Notes: generated by a model not told the origin, from the letters alone. Shown: positions 1 to 8,208, numbered from the stretch's first letter. The stretch is DNA of 20,765 nt from JASBZA01 sp964345295 (GCA_964345295.1 CAYFQG010000023.1:1-20765); one strand, 5' to 3'. Numbers and translations: made by a program.

Positions 1-1
1 A

Positions 2-1126
2 ATGAGACAAGAAGCTGAATTAAGATTGAATGATGCCATCCAAGCTTTCCCCTACGAGGGGAAAGCCGTGGGGGCGGTACGTTATGGCAACGGCCATGTA
101 AATGACACCTTCTGCTTGTATACGCAATTGGATTCCGGAGAACCCATGCGTTATATCCTGCAAAGGATTAACACTGAAACGTTTAAAGATCCCGACGGTT
201 TGATGGAAAACATTTTTGCCGTTACTGACTTTATTGCCGACCGGGCGGAGGCCAATGGGGAAGACCCTTTGCGTTCTACTATGAAGGTCTTCAAGACCAA
301 AGACGATAAGGCCTATTATCGAGACGAAGACGGCGGTTGCTGGAGGATGTATCTTTTCGTGGACAACACCTATTTCCTGGAAAGAGCCGAGAATGAGGAG
401 CAGTTTTATGAATCTGCCAGGGCTTTCGGAAACTTCCAGCGTCTTCTGGCCGACTTTGATGCTTCTAAGCTCCATGAAACCATTCCGCTCTTCCACGATA
501 CCCGCGATCGTTATAAGAATTTGGAAATGGCCATCGAGAAAGACGCATGTGACCGGGTGAAGTCAGTCGAAAAAGAAATCGCTTTTGTAAGAGACCGCAA
601 GGATAAGGTAGGTCAGCTGATGGATATGTTGGATCGTGGTGAGCTGCCTCTCAGGGTTACGCATAACGACACCAAGCTCAACAACGTCCTCTTTGACAAG
701 GACAGCCACAAGGCCATTGTTGTTATTGACTTAGACACGGTTATGCCGGGCTTGGCCCTGCATGACTTCGGCGACTCCATCCGCTTCGGAGCATCTACCG
801 CTTTGGAAGATGAGAAAGATTTGAGTAAGGTCTCGATGTCTTTAGACCTCTATGAAGCTTATACCAGAGGCTTTATGGAAACGGCCGGCCATGCTCTGAC
901 CGAAACCGAGATTGATAATCTTCCCTGGGGCGCCTATCTCATGACCTTTGAATGCGGTATCCGTTTCCTAACCGACTATCTGGAAGGGGACCACTACTTT
1001 AGAGTCCACAGAGACGGTCACAATTTGGATCGGGCCAGAACCCAGTTCAAACTCATCGAGGACTATGAAAACAAGTGGGACCAGATGCACGCTATTGTCA
1101 ATAAATACCGTGAGGTCAAGGCCTAA
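2..1126 (+). CDS. NahK-like N-acetylhexosamine kinase, APH/choline-kinase fold (copy 1)
   Basis: A 374-residue cytoplasmic kinase of the aminoglycoside phosphotransferase superfamily, close in length and layout to bifidobacterial N-acetylhexosamine 1-kinase (NahK), which phosphorylates GlcNAc/GalNAc at C1. The catalytic loop HNDTKLNN is at residues 221-228 (H221, catalytic D223, metal-binding N228), followed by the metal-binding D243-L-D245. Residues near 20-35 (GAVRYGNGHVNDTF) fit the nucleotide-binding loop. No signal peptide or membrane segment is visible. The ATG lies at the window edge, so its RBS is not seen. However, the paralogue at 3410-4507 aligns from its own first Met without any gap up to the shared AFP motif at residues 15-17, which supports this start. 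The RpiB-family gene follows 106 bases downstream. The substrate is inferred from family; other small-molecule APH kinases share the fold. Confidence 0.82.
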   Translation: MRQEAELRLNDAIQAFPYEGKAVGAVRYGNGHVNDTFCLYTQLDSGEPMRYILQRINTETFKDPDGLMENIFAVTDFIADRAEANGEDPLRSTMKVFKTKDDKAYYRDEDGGCWRMYLFVDNTYFLERAENEEQFYESARAFGNFQRLLADFDASKLHETIPLFHDTRDRYKNLEMAIEKDACDRVKSVEKEIAFVRDRKDKVGQLMDMLDRGELPLRVTHNDTKLNNVLFDKDSHKAIVVIDLDTVMPGLALHDFGDSIRFGASTALEDEKDLSKVSMSLDLYEAYTRGFMETAGHALTETEIDNLPWGAYLMTFECGIRFLTDYLEGDHYFRVHRDGHNLDRARTQFKLIEDYENKWDQMHAIVNKYREVKA

Positions 1127-1232
1127 CTAAAGCTTACATAATGTTTACACGAAGGTGGCGGTTTGGCCCCAAACGAAAATAGCTTTCATGATAGGATATA
1201 CGCACTATTAATTTTTTGGAGGTAAAGATTAG

Positions 1233-1874
1233 ATGAAAATTGCATTGATTCTGGAAAACAGCCAGGCAGCTAAGAATGAATTGGTTTTTGAGACTTTGAA
1301 GAATGTTGTAGAGCCTTTAGGCCATGAAGTAGATAACTATGGTATGTACGGTGCAGATGATCCTAATTCTTTGACCTATATCCAGAACGGTATCTTGGCG
1401 GCCATCTTGCTGAACTCCGGCGCGGCTGATTTCGTAGTGACCGGCTGTGGGACCGGTGAAGGTGCTATGTTAGCCCTCAATTCTTTCCCCGGCGTCATTT
1501 GCGGTCATGTCCAGGATCCTACCGATGCTTTCCTCTTCGGCCAGATTAACAACGGTAATGCTATCGCCCTTCCTTTTGCCAAAGGCTTCGGCTGGGGTGC
1601 TGAGCTTAACCTGAGCTATATCTTCGAGAAGCTCTTCACCGGCGAGAGAGGCCAGGGTTATCCGGAAGAGCGTGCTGTGCCCATTAAGCGCAACAAGAAG
1701 ATTTTGGACGAGGTCAAGACCAAGACCTACAGACCTTTAGTCGATATTCTGAAGGATTTAGATCAGGATCTGGTCAAGGGTGCTATCTCCGGTGAGAAGT
1801 TCGAAGAACTCTTCTTCGAGAACGCTAAGGATGAGGAAATCATCGCTTGCGTTAAGGAACTCTTAGGAAAATAA
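1233..1874 (+). CDS. RpiB/LacA/LacB-family sugar-phosphate isomerase, DhuI-like
   Basis: A 213-residue isomerase of the RpiB/LacA/LacB fold. VTGCGTGEGAM around C72 is the family's active-site segment, and C72 is the likely acid/base. The protein is longer than plain RpiB (about 150 residues), with an extra C-terminal helical part. Segments such as ENSQAAKN, ALNSFPGV, DPTDA, NGNA and AKGFGWGAEL match, from memory, the streptococcal subgroup that includes DhuI, the 4-deoxy-5-hexosulose-uronate ketol-isomerase of glycosaminoglycan-derived uronate breakdown. A strong GGAGGT site sits 10 bases before the ATG. The gene lies between the first kinase and pepA. The 106-base gap upstream holds no promoter I would trust. 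DhuI activity is inference; a ribose- or galactose-phosphate isomerase remains possible. Confidence 0.85.
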   Translation: MKIALILENSQAAKNELVFETLKNVVEPLGHEVDNYGMYGADDPNSLTYIQNGILAAILLNSGAADFVVTGCGTGEGAMLALNSFPGVICGHVQDPTDAFLFGQINNGNAIALPFAKGFGWGAELNLSYIFEKLFTGERGQGYPEERAVPIKRNKKILDEVKTKTYRPLVDILKDLDQDLVKGAISGEKFEELFFENAKDEEIIACVKELLGK

Positions 1875-1887
1875 AATACGAGGTTAG

Positions 1888-1905
1888 ATGAAATTAGTCC
1901 TATGA
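1888..1905 (+). other. Five-codon minicistron (MKLVL) overlapping the pepA start
   Basis: A GAGG at 1880-1883 sits 4 bases before an ATG at 1888, which opens a five-codon reading frame. Its TGA stop (1903-1905) overlaps the pepA ATG (1902-1904) as ATGA. The same GAGG is 18 bases from the pepA ATG, too far for ordinary initiation there. The layout suggests that ribosomes translate the minicistron and re-initiate on pepA. Whether the short peptide is made is unknown. Confidence 0.4.
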
Positions 1906-3356
1906 CACAATTTATATTTAACGAGGACAAGGGCCTTCGGGTAGATACATGCTACAAGTCTACCGAGGGCCTTGCCCTTTTTGACTTTGCTAAAAACCAC
2001 TCCACCTTTGCCGGCAAGGCGGGTGAAATCTATTACTTGCCCTCTATGGAAGGTCAGGGTCAGTATCTCTTAGGTCTGGGTGACCGGGATAAGCTGGACT
2101 TGGAGGCCTTACGTAAGGCAAGCTTTAACTTGGCACGTGCCGCAAAAGATAACAAGACGGCCACACTTCACTTGAACTTGAACGATTTTGAACTCGACGG
2201 TCTTAAGGAAGAAGCCGTCCTGGAAGCCTTGATGGAAGGCTTTTTACAAGCCGAATATAAGTTCAGCAGAAAAAGCGACCTGGCTAAGGATGAAGACGAT
2301 GCAAAAGAGCAAGACGTGGAGCTTGAAATCGCCTTCTTGACCAATCTGGATGAAGCGGCCTTTCACAAGACCGAGGAGCAAATCCGTAACCTCATCGACG
2401 GCCTCTTTTTGGCTCGTGATTTGGTCAACCAAACCTCTAATGAGATGTATCCCGAAGTCTTAGCCGACAAGGTTATGGAAGTTTTCCAAGACTTGCCGGT
2501 TGAGGTCAGAATTTTAGATGAGCACGAAATCCAAGACCTGGGCATGGAAGCTTTCTATTCTGTGGCCAAGGGTTCGGACAGACCTCCGCGCTTCATCATT
2601 ATGGAGTATGACGGCGGAGAAGAAGGCCAGGAGAAGACCGCTTTGGTCGGCAAGGGCCTGACCTACGACAGCGGCGGCTATTGCATTAAGAGTGCTCGCG
2701 GTATGTCTACCATGCACTGCGATATGGGCGGTGCGGGTACGGTTATCGGCACACTGTTAGCTTTGGCCAAAAATCAAGTGCCGGTTAATGTTGTAGCCGT
2801 AGTGGCAGCCTGTGAGAACCTCATTTCGGGCTCGTCTTATAAGACCGGTGATATTATCGGCTCTTTGTCCGGCAAGACCATCGAAGTGGGTAACACCGAT
2901 GCTGAAGGCCGGTTGACTTTGGCCGATGCGGTCTACTTTGCGACCGATACGCTTAAGGCAGATCGTCTGATTGATTTGGCTACCCTGACTGGTGCGGTTA
3001 TTGCGGCCTTGTCCGACGAATATACCGGAGCCATCACCAATGACGAAGCTTATTTTGAAGGCTTGCAAGAGGTGGCTAAGACCGAGGGTGAGAAGATTTG
3101 GCTCTTGCCTAATGACGAGAATTTGGCCAAGAAGAACCGTGACACCAAGGTAGCAGACGTCTTGAATTCGACTTCGGGTGGTGCCGGAACGATTACGGCC
3201 GGCCAGTTCGTCGGAGAGTTCCTCGCCAGAGAAGTACCCTGGATTCACTTGGACATTGCCGGTACCGCTTATGGCGACCGGGCCAAAGGTTATGTACCCG
3301 AAAGGGCAACCGGTGTTTTGGTTAAGTCTTTATACCGCTACTTATCTTTGACCTAA
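1902..3356 (+). CDS. pepA: M17 leucyl aminopeptidase
   Basis: A cytosolic two-metal exopeptidase of 484 residues (E. coli PepA is about 500) that removes N-terminal residues from peptides and is usually a hexamer. The N-terminal third is the variable macro-like domain. The catalytic domain carries VGKGLTYDSGG (metal ligands K251 and D256), catalytic K263, D274 in the MHCDMGG segment, and the signature NTDAEGRL at 331-338 (D333, E335, catalytic R337). All expected metal and catalytic residues are present. The usual F in GLTFDSGG is Y255 here, a mild change. The start at 1902 lacks a well-spaced SD of its own and overlaps a five-codon minicistron, so translational coupling is likely. It is probably cotranscribed with the isomerase 27 bases upstream, and no terminator separates it from the second kinase. 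Confidence 0.95.
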   Translation: MTQFIFNEDKGLRVDTCYKSTEGLALFDFAKNHSTFAGKAGEIYYLPSMEGQGQYLLGLGDRDKLDLEALRKASFNLARAAKDNKTATLHLNLNDFELDGLKEEAVLEALMEGFLQAEYKFSRKSDLAKDEDDAKEQDVELEIAFLTNLDEAAFHKTEEQIRNLIDGLFLARDLVNQTSNEMYPEVLADKVMEVFQDLPVEVRILDEHEIQDLGMEAFYSVAKGSDRPPRFIIMEYDGGEEGQEKTALVGKGLTYDSGGYCIKSARGMSTMHCDMGGAGTVIGTLLALAKNQVPVNVVAVVAACENLISGSSYKTGDIIGSLSGKTIEVGNTDAEGRLTLADAVYFATDTLKADRLIDLATLTGAVIAALSDEYTGAITNDEAYFEGLQEVAKTEGEKIWLLPNDENLAKKNRDTKVADVLNSTSGGAGTITAGQFVGEFLAREVPWIHLDIAGTAYGDRAKGYVPERATGVLVKSLYRYLSLT

Positions 3357-3409
3357 TATGGTAAAATCCTTGGGCAGATATTTCTGAAGAAAGTTAAGTA
3401 GCCTTAAAT

Positions 3410-4507
3410 ATGAACAGAGTAATGGATGCCCAATTATATGAGGCCCTTATGGCTTTCCCCTTTCCGGGGGAGGTCGTCGGGGCCATTTCCTATGGATCAG
3501 GCCACGTGCATGAAACCTATTGCGTTCATGTCCAGGGAGCCAATCAGGTCTGTACCCAGTTTATTTTGCAGAAGCTCAATACTACGGCTTTTAAGAAGCC
3601 GGTGGAGCTCATGGAGAATATTACCTTGGTGACGGACTTTTTACGCCAGCAGGCCCTGGACAAGGGAGAGGACCCCGATCTTTATCTGACTGTTATCCGG
3701 ACTAAGGACAAGACCTCTTTCTATCAAGATAGCGAAGGCGAGTACTGGCGCCTCTATCCTTTTATTACGAACTCTATCTCCTATGATCGGATTAAGTCTC
3801 CCGCCCATTTTTACGAATCGGCCAAAGCCTTCGGTAACTTCCAGAAGCAGTTGGCCGCCTTTGATGCTTCGAGACTTCATGCCACCATCGAGCGTTTCCA
3901 CGATACCCGCCACCGTTTAGAACTTTTGGACCGGGCTATTGAGAATAACTATGCCGGTCGCTTGGATGAGGTGGAAGCGGAAATTAAATTTATTAATGAA
4001 AAAAGACACTACGGGTCCTATCTTCTGGACCTTTATGATAAGGGCTATTTACCCTTAAGAGTCACCCACAACGATACCAAGTTAAACAATGTCCTCTTCG
4101 ACCGTGATACCGGTAAGGCCATTGCCGTTATTGACCTGGATACGGTTATGCCCGGACTTTCGGCCTATGACTTCGGAGACTCCATTCGTTTCGGCTGTAC
4201 CCAGGCGGACGAGGACGAGAAGGATTTAAGCAAAATCCGTTTCAATCAGGCGCTCTATGATGTCTTCTGCAAGGGCTTTATGGAGGGTGTAGACGGTGCT
4301 CTGACCCGTAAGGAAATCGAAGTCCTTCCTTGGGGGGCATACATCATGACCTATGAAGTGGGTGTCCGTTTCCTAACCGACTACTTAGACGGAGATAAGT
4401 ATTTCCACATTGCCCGACCCGAACATAACCTCGACCGTTGCAGGACCCAACTGAAGTTCCTGGAAGAAATGGAACGCAATTGGGACCAAATGCAAATTAG
4501 AGTCTAG
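3410..4507 (+). CDS. NahK-like N-acetylhexosamine kinase, APH/choline-kinase fold (copy 2)
   Basis: A 365-residue paralogue of the kinase at 2-1126, collinear over nearly the whole length, with about half the positions identical by eye. The catalytic loop HNDTKLNN (H220, D222, N227) and D242-L-D244 are intact, so both copies look active. The two share AFGNFQ, FHDTR, DFGDSIRFG and RFLTDYL blocks. They differ most at residues 40-60 and 115-135, which may set sugar specificity. The start has only weak SD support (GAAGAAAG about 18 bases upstream). A second ATG at 3422 is possible, but the N-terminal match to copy 1 favours 3410. It follows pepA by 53 bases and converges on the ZIP gene with only 8 bases between stops. 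A T-less near-palindrome (CCTTATCCTAAGG) overlaps the end of the ZIP gene. Confidence 0.82.
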   Translation: MNRVMDAQLYEALMAFPFPGEVVGAISYGSGHVHETYCVHVQGANQVCTQFILQKLNTTAFKKPVELMENITLVTDFLRQQALDKGEDPDLYLTVIRTKDKTSFYQDSEGEYWRLYPFITNSISYDRIKSPAHFYESAKAFGNFQKQLAAFDASRLHATIERFHDTRHRLELLDRAIENNYAGRLDEVEAEIKFINEKRHYGSYLLDLYDKGYLPLRVTHNDTKLNNVLFDRDTGKAIAVIDLDTVMPGLSAYDFGDSIRFGCTQADEDEKDLSKIRFNQALYDVFCKGFMEGVDGALTRKEIEVLPWGAYIMTYEVGVRFLTDYLDGDKYFHIARPEHNLDRCRTQLKFLEEMERNWDQMQIRV

Positions 4508-4515
4508 GACTGACC

Positions 4516-5304
4516 TTATCCTAAGGCCACATCTAGAACCATCATGACGGTGAAGCCGAAGGCTACGCCTATAGTTCCGATATTGGAGTGGACATCGGAT
4601 TGGACGTCGGGAATGAGTTCTTCAACGACCACATAAATCATGGCACCGGCGGCAAAGGCCAATAGATAAGGCAGAGCCGGTGTGATGATGCCGGTAAATA
4701 AAACGGTGATAAAGGCCGCCAGAGGCTCGACCGCACCGGAGGCCGTTCCGTACAAGAAGGTCTTGGTCTTGGAATGACCTTGAGTTCTTAATGGCATGGA
4801 GATAATGGCCCCTTCGGGGAAGTTTTGTATAGCAATACCCAGTGCCAAGACGAAGGCGGAAGTCCAGGTGATGTGGGACTGACCGCTTAGAAGCCCCGCA
4901 AAGACGACACCGACCGCCATACCTTCGGGAACATTATGAAGGGTTACGGCCAAGAAGAGTTTGGAGTCCTTAGAGATACGGACGTCAGGTCCTTCTTCTT
5001 CTTCGGAAATCTGATGCATATGGGGCACAACCGTATCCATAAGTAAAAGAAAACCTATACCTAAGAGAAAACCCGCTGCAGCCGGTAGCCAGGCAATTTT
5101 GCCTTGGGCTTGGGACATCTCAATAGCAGGTATTAATAAGGACCAGACCGAGGCGGCAATCATGACGCCGGCGGCAAAGCCGACCAAAAATTTATTTAAC
5201 TTCAGATTAATCTCATTTTTCAATAAGTAAACCATGGCCGCCCCCAGAGTTGTTCCGACAAAGGGCAGCATGATTCCCAGAAATAGTTTCATGTGTTCGC
5301 TCAT
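4516..5304 (-). CDS. ZIP-family divalent metal transporter (ZupT-like)
   Basis: A 262-residue membrane protein with about eight hydrophobic segments, the usual ZIP count and close to E. coli ZupT (257). ZIP carriers import Zn2+ and often Fe2+ or Mn2+ into the cytosol. The diagnostic metal-site helices are present: HNVPEG at 123-128 (TM4: H123, N124, E127) and QNFPEG at 160-165 (TM5: N161, E164). The TM3-TM4 loop carries PHMH at 94-97 followed by an acidic EEEEG stretch, a plausible metal-gathering loop. GAGGAG ends 8 bases before the ATG. The gene is divergent from dinB across about 86 bases and converges with the second kinase. The metal cannot be read from sequence. No Zur- or MntR-type operator was recognised upstream. 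Confidence 0.92.
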   Translation of the reverse strand: MSEHMKLFLGIMLPFVGTTLGAAMVYLLKNEINLKLNKFLVGFAAGVMIAASVWSLLIPAIEMSQAQGKIAWLPAAAGFLLGIGFLLLMDTVVPHMHQISEEEEGPDVRISKDSKLFLAVTLHNVPEGMAVGVVFAGLLSGQSHITWTSAFVLALGIAIQNFPEGAIISMPLRTQGHSKTKTFLYGTASGAVEPLAAFITVLFTGIITPALPYLLAFAAGAMIYVVVEELIPDVQSDVHSNIGTIGVAFGFTVMMVLDVALG

Positions 5305-5378
5305 AAATGTTTCTCCTCTTGCTAATGGCCCTATTCTACCTATGTCGGGGTTTCGTTTTCGTATCTTTCAAAAGACTT

Positions 5379-5384
5379 TATAAT
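5379..5384 (+). promoter_or_regulatory. Consensus -10 box of dinB, implying a leaderless or near-leaderless mRNA
   Basis: A perfect TATAAT lies with its last base 6 bases before the A of the dinB ATG (5391). Standard -10 to +1 spacing would place the transcription start at or next to that A, and no SD is present upstream of the ATG. The -35 region (about 5356-5361) is poor. Confidence 0.5.
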
Positions 5385-5390
5385 AGGCCT

Positions 5391-6491
5391 ATGGATCGGA
5401 CCGTTTTACATGTCGATATGAATAATTTCTACGCATCGGTGGAGCTTTTGACCCGGCCGGACTTAGCCGATAAACCGGTCATTGTGGGAGGCGATGAGGC
5501 CAAAAGACACGGGATTGTTTTGGCCAAAAATAATTTGGCTAAGTCTTACGGTGTCAAGACGGCCGAAACCCTTTACCAGGCCCTGCAAAAGTGTCCCGGT
5601 GCCGTGGTCTTGCCGGCCCAACACGATAAGTACCGGCATTATTCGGTCTGGGCCAAACTCCTCTACAGAGAGTATTCGGACCGGGTGGAATCCTTCGGAC
5701 CCGATGAAGCCTGGATTGATGTAACGGAATTAAACCGGTCGGGAGCGGCTTTGGCCCATGAGATTCAAAATCGGGTAAAAAGTGAGTTAGGATTGCCGGT
5801 TTCCATAGGGGTTTCCTGGAATAAAACCTTTGCCAAGATGGGTTCGGACTATAAGAAGCCCGAGGGCATAACGGTCATAAGTAGAGATAATTATAAAGAC
5901 TTGCTTTGGCCGCTGCCGGTGGGAAGACTTCTTTTCGTGGGCCGAGTAACGGCGCAACGTTTGACCCAGATCGGCATTGAAACGGTAGGAGAGTTGGCCA
6001 GACAAGAACCCGAGGACTTGCGTTATATCTTGGGGAAGAATGCGGACCGGCTGATTCATTCGGCCAGGGGAGAGGACCGGTCACCGGTATTGACGGCGGA
6101 GGAAATGGGTCACCAAAAGTCCATAGGCGCCATGCATACCACAGATCATGATGTCAGAGACCCGGAAGACATTCGAAAATTACTCTGGGACTTGTCGGGT
6201 CGGGTAGCCGAGAGGGCTGTAAGAGCCGGACTTAAGGGGAGGACCGTCAGCATCACGGTCCGTTATCAAGACTTCAGCCAACATTCCAGGCAAAGAAGTA
6301 CGGCCTATCTCATGCAAGACCAAGAGTCGATTTTTGAACAGGCGTGGATTTTGTTTGAGGCAGGTGTCTCGGAAAATCTGACGAAGCAAGGGGTGCGGCT
6401 CCTAGGTGTGAGCCTGGAGCAGCTAGAAGATGAAACGTTGCCTCAGCAAGTAAGTTTGGCGGATTGGGCCAAGTGTTACACGTCGGAATAA
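5391..6491 (+). CDS. dinB: DNA polymerase IV (Y-family translesion polymerase)
   Basis: A 366-residue error-prone polymerase that extends primers across lesions and at stalled forks. The palm residues are HVDMNNFYASVE (D9 and M10, with Y14 as the predicted steric gate) and PDEAWID (D105, E106 as catalytic carboxylates). GVSWNKTFAKMGSDYKKP follows, then the helix-hairpin-helix thumb around VGELARQEPEDL and a little-finger domain. QQVSLADW near the C-terminus could be a degenerate beta-clamp motif. The start at 5391 is chosen because the family begins here (MDRTVLHVDM). A longer frame reaching back to 5307 would put the -10 box and the divergent intergenic region inside the protein. No LexA box was recognised. 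The gene is followed by desulfoferrodoxin after 44 bases. Confidence 0.93.
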   Translation: MDRTVLHVDMNNFYASVELLTRPDLADKPVIVGGDEAKRHGIVLAKNNLAKSYGVKTAETLYQALQKCPGAVVLPAQHDKYRHYSVWAKLLYREYSDRVESFGPDEAWIDVTELNRSGAALAHEIQNRVKSELGLPVSIGVSWNKTFAKMGSDYKKPEGITVISRDNYKDLLWPLPVGRLLFVGRVTAQRLTQIGIETVGELARQEPEDLRYILGKNADRLIHSARGEDRSPVLTAEEMGHQKSIGAMHTTDHDVRDPEDIRKLLWDLSGRVAERAVRAGLKGRTVSITVRYQDFSQHSRQRSTAYLMQDQESIFEQAWILFEAGVSENLTKQGVRLLGVSLEQLEDETLPQQVSLADWAKCYTSE

Positions 6492-6535
6492 GTGCCTTTG
6501 TTAAGATGATAGCAACGAATTTTTAGGAGGTTTTT

Positions 6536-6910
6536 ATGGCTAATTTTGAATTTTTCAAATGCGAAAAATGTGGTACTACGGTAATCCGTACCAGTGGTGA
6601 CAAGACTCCCGTATGCTGCGGTGAGCCTATGACACTCTTAGAGGCCGGTACTGTTGACGCGGCTAAAGAGAAGCACGTTCCCCACGTTGTCCGTAACGGC
6701 AACCATGTTGAAGTACAGGTAGGTGAAGTGATTCATCCTATGACCGAAGAGCATCACATTGCTTTTATTGCTGTTGTTCAGGGGAACAAGGTTCAGAGAG
6801 TAACGCTGGAGCACACCGGTGAGCCCAAGGCCACTTTCGAAGTAGCCGACGGTCCTATCGAGGTTTACGAGTACTGCAACCTGCATGGTCTGTGGAAGGC
6901 TGAAGCTTAA
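6536..6910 (+). CDS. dfx: Desulfoferrodoxin (two-iron superoxide reductase)
   Basis: A 124-residue cytosolic enzyme that reduces superoxide to peroxide without making oxygen, typical of anaerobes. The N-terminal desulforedoxin-like iron site is complete: C9, C12, C27 and C28. The catalytic site also has all five ligands: H47 (in EKHVPH), H67, H73, C114 and H117, with the proton-relay pair E45-K46. The length is standard for class I enzymes. A strong AGGAGG site precedes the ATG. It lies 44 bases after dinB with no confident promoter between, and is closed by a strong terminator at 6973-7025. Electrons would come from a rubredoxin not encoded here. Confidence 0.97.
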   Translation: MANFEFFKCEKCGTTVIRTSGDKTPVCCGEPMTLLEAGTVDAAKEKHVPHVVRNGNHVEVQVGEVIHPMTEEHHIAFIAVVQGNKVQRVTLEHTGEPKATFEVADGPIEVYEYCNLHGLWKAEA

Positions 6911-6972
6911 GTTGCTAACGGCAGAATCTTAAGACTCTAACGTCCACACGTTTATGTTTTAAATTTTGACGG

Positions 6973-7025
6973 AGGTCGGACCATAAACCCTAGCCAAACT
7001 TGGCAGGGGGTCCGACCTTTTCTTT
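6973..7025 (+). terminator. Intrinsic terminator after desulfoferrodoxin
   Basis: The arms AGGTCGGACC (6973-6982) and GGTCCGACCT (7009-7018) are perfect complements followed by TTTTCTTT. The loop holds a second stem, CCCTAGCCAA with TTGGCAGGG (one bulged A), so the RNA folds as a two-tier hairpin. The T-run is on the + side only, so it ends the dinB-dfx unit and separates it from the convergent LacI gene. Confidence 0.9.
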
Positions 7026-7031
7026 GGCATT

Positions 7032-8123
7032 TTAAGCTTTGTCTTTATCCGGATGGATTTGGGCCTCGAACTTGAGCTTGTCGTCTATTAAGAGCGGATA
7101 TATTTCTTTGAAGTTCAAATAGTCGACCTGGCCGGGGAGGATGAATTCCGGGAAGATGGGGAGGTTTTCCGGCAGGGGTTCGTTCTTATTGTTAAGGCGT
7201 TTGGCCAAAGCGTACACCGGCATGAAGCCCAGCTTGTAGGGGGAGAAATAGGTCAATAGGTCCAGTTTGTTCCGGTCCATGGCTTCAATCATGTCCTTAC
7301 CGGTGCCGTAACCGATGATGAAAGGCCTTTGGTCTTGCTTCTCGTAGTAACGCACGGCTTCTAAGCTGGCTTTTTCGTTGTCCAAAATCAGTAAGGACGT
7401 GGCCTCGAAAAGCTCCGGATTAAAAGGGCCGTTGTTCTGGATATGGATGTGGTCCGGACCGTAATAGTCGGATGCAAAATCCAGCAGGCGGTTAAAATAG
7501 GGGGCCGTGCAAAAGCCCTGGCCTTTAATATCTCTCTCGGACCCGTAAAGGCCCAGCCCTTTATGGCTCTTGTCGATTCTGGGGACCAAAGCCTGTAGTG
7601 TCTTAAAGAGATTATCGTAATCGTAGTAGACTCGGAGCAGGGGCGGGATTTCAGGAACGTCGGATTCCGCGAGAACCACCGGGGTGCCCTTACCTCTCAG
7701 ATATTCCAGGGGCTTTTTGAGTCTGGAATCCATTGAACCTATGACCACAAGGCCTCTTAGGTCTTCGTATTCGTTATTTTGCAGGATTGGGAAGGTGTTC
7801 ATAGCCCGGTCCAAGTCGTCGCTTGTGTAAAACTCCACCTCGCTTTGGCCGGGGAAGGAGCAAGACTCGGCTAACAAGACGCCATAGCCGATCTGGTCCT
7901 CCAGGTCGACTCGGCCGTTAAGTCCCAGGTACAAGACCATAATCTCTGGGGTTGTGTCATCCGTCTTGTCTGTCGTTCGTTGTGGGTTGTAGTCTAGTTC
8001 CTGAGCGACTTCCAGTACCCTATGCCGCTTTGATTTACTTACACCGGCCTGGCCGTTCATGACCCGGGAGACCGTGGCGATCGAGACACCTGCTTTGGCA
8101 GCTATATCCTTAATCGTGACCAT
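7032..8123 (-). CDS. LacI/GalR-family transcriptional regulator
   Basis: A 363-residue regulator with an N-terminal helix-turn-helix (TIKDIAAKAGVSIATVSRVMNG, residues 3-24 or so), a hinge helix region near residue 55 (LDYNPQR), and a periplasmic-binding-protein-like effector domain. This type binds palindromic operators and responds to a sugar or phosphosugar. The start at 8123 is chosen because an AGGAG sits 7 bases upstream and the protein then begins at the conserved MVTIKDIA. The open frame continues 32 codons further up but would include the promoter. It diverges from the GNAT gene and may regulate itself and that run. The effector is unknown; the nearby hexosamine genes make an amino sugar a reasonable guess only. 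Confidence 0.93.
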   Translation of the reverse strand: MVTIKDIAAKAGVSIATVSRVMNGQAGVSKSKRHRVLEVAQELDYNPQRTTDKTDDTTPEIMVLYLGLNGRVDLEDQIGYGVLLAESCSFPGQSEVEFYTSDDLDRAMNTFPILQNNEYEDLRGLVVIGSMDSRLKKPLEYLRGKGTPVVLAESDVPEIPPLLRVYYDYDNLFKTLQALVPRIDKSHKGLGLYGSERDIKGQGFCTAPYFNRLLDFASDYYGPDHIHIQNNGPFNPELFEATSLLILDNEKASLEAVRYYEKQDQRPFIIGYGTGKDMIEAMDRNKLDLLTYFSPYKLGFMPVYALAKRLNNKNEPLPENLPIFPEFILPGQVDYLNFKEIYPLLIDDKLKFEAQIHPDKDKA

Positions 8124-8157
8124 GCTAAGTCTCCTCCCTTCGAGCAATCTTACCTGC

Positions 8158-8163
8158 ATTATA
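8158..8163 (-). promoter_or_regulatory. -10 box for the LacI-family gene
   Basis: TATAAT on the minus strand, 35 bases before the start codon and upstream of the AGGAG site. The -35 region is not consensus. A TATACCG motif overlaps this box and recurs at 8196-8202 by the divergent promoter, so a regulator site may overlap it. Confidence 0.55.
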
Positions 8164-8208
8164 CCGTAAAAGTAACATATATTTGTGCATTTATATATAC
8201 CGATATTG

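Noticed and set aside
1154..1175. GTTTGG/CCAAAC inverted repeat upstream of the isomerase as an operator or terminator
   Set aside because: Six bases with a 2-base loop, no T-run, and no second copy elsewhere.
2757..3248. 163-codon open frame on the - strand
   Set aside because: Wholly antisense to the M17 catalytic domain, no ribosome site or known motif; a product of codon bias in pepA.
4513..4529. Near-palindrome CCTTATCCTAAGG between convergent kinase and ZIP genes as a bidirectional terminator
   Set aside because: Only a 5-bp stem with no T-run on either side.
5307..5390. 28-codon N-terminal extension of dinB
   Set aside because: It would cover the TATAAT box and the divergent intergenic region, and the polymerase family starts at the MDRTVLHVDM segment.
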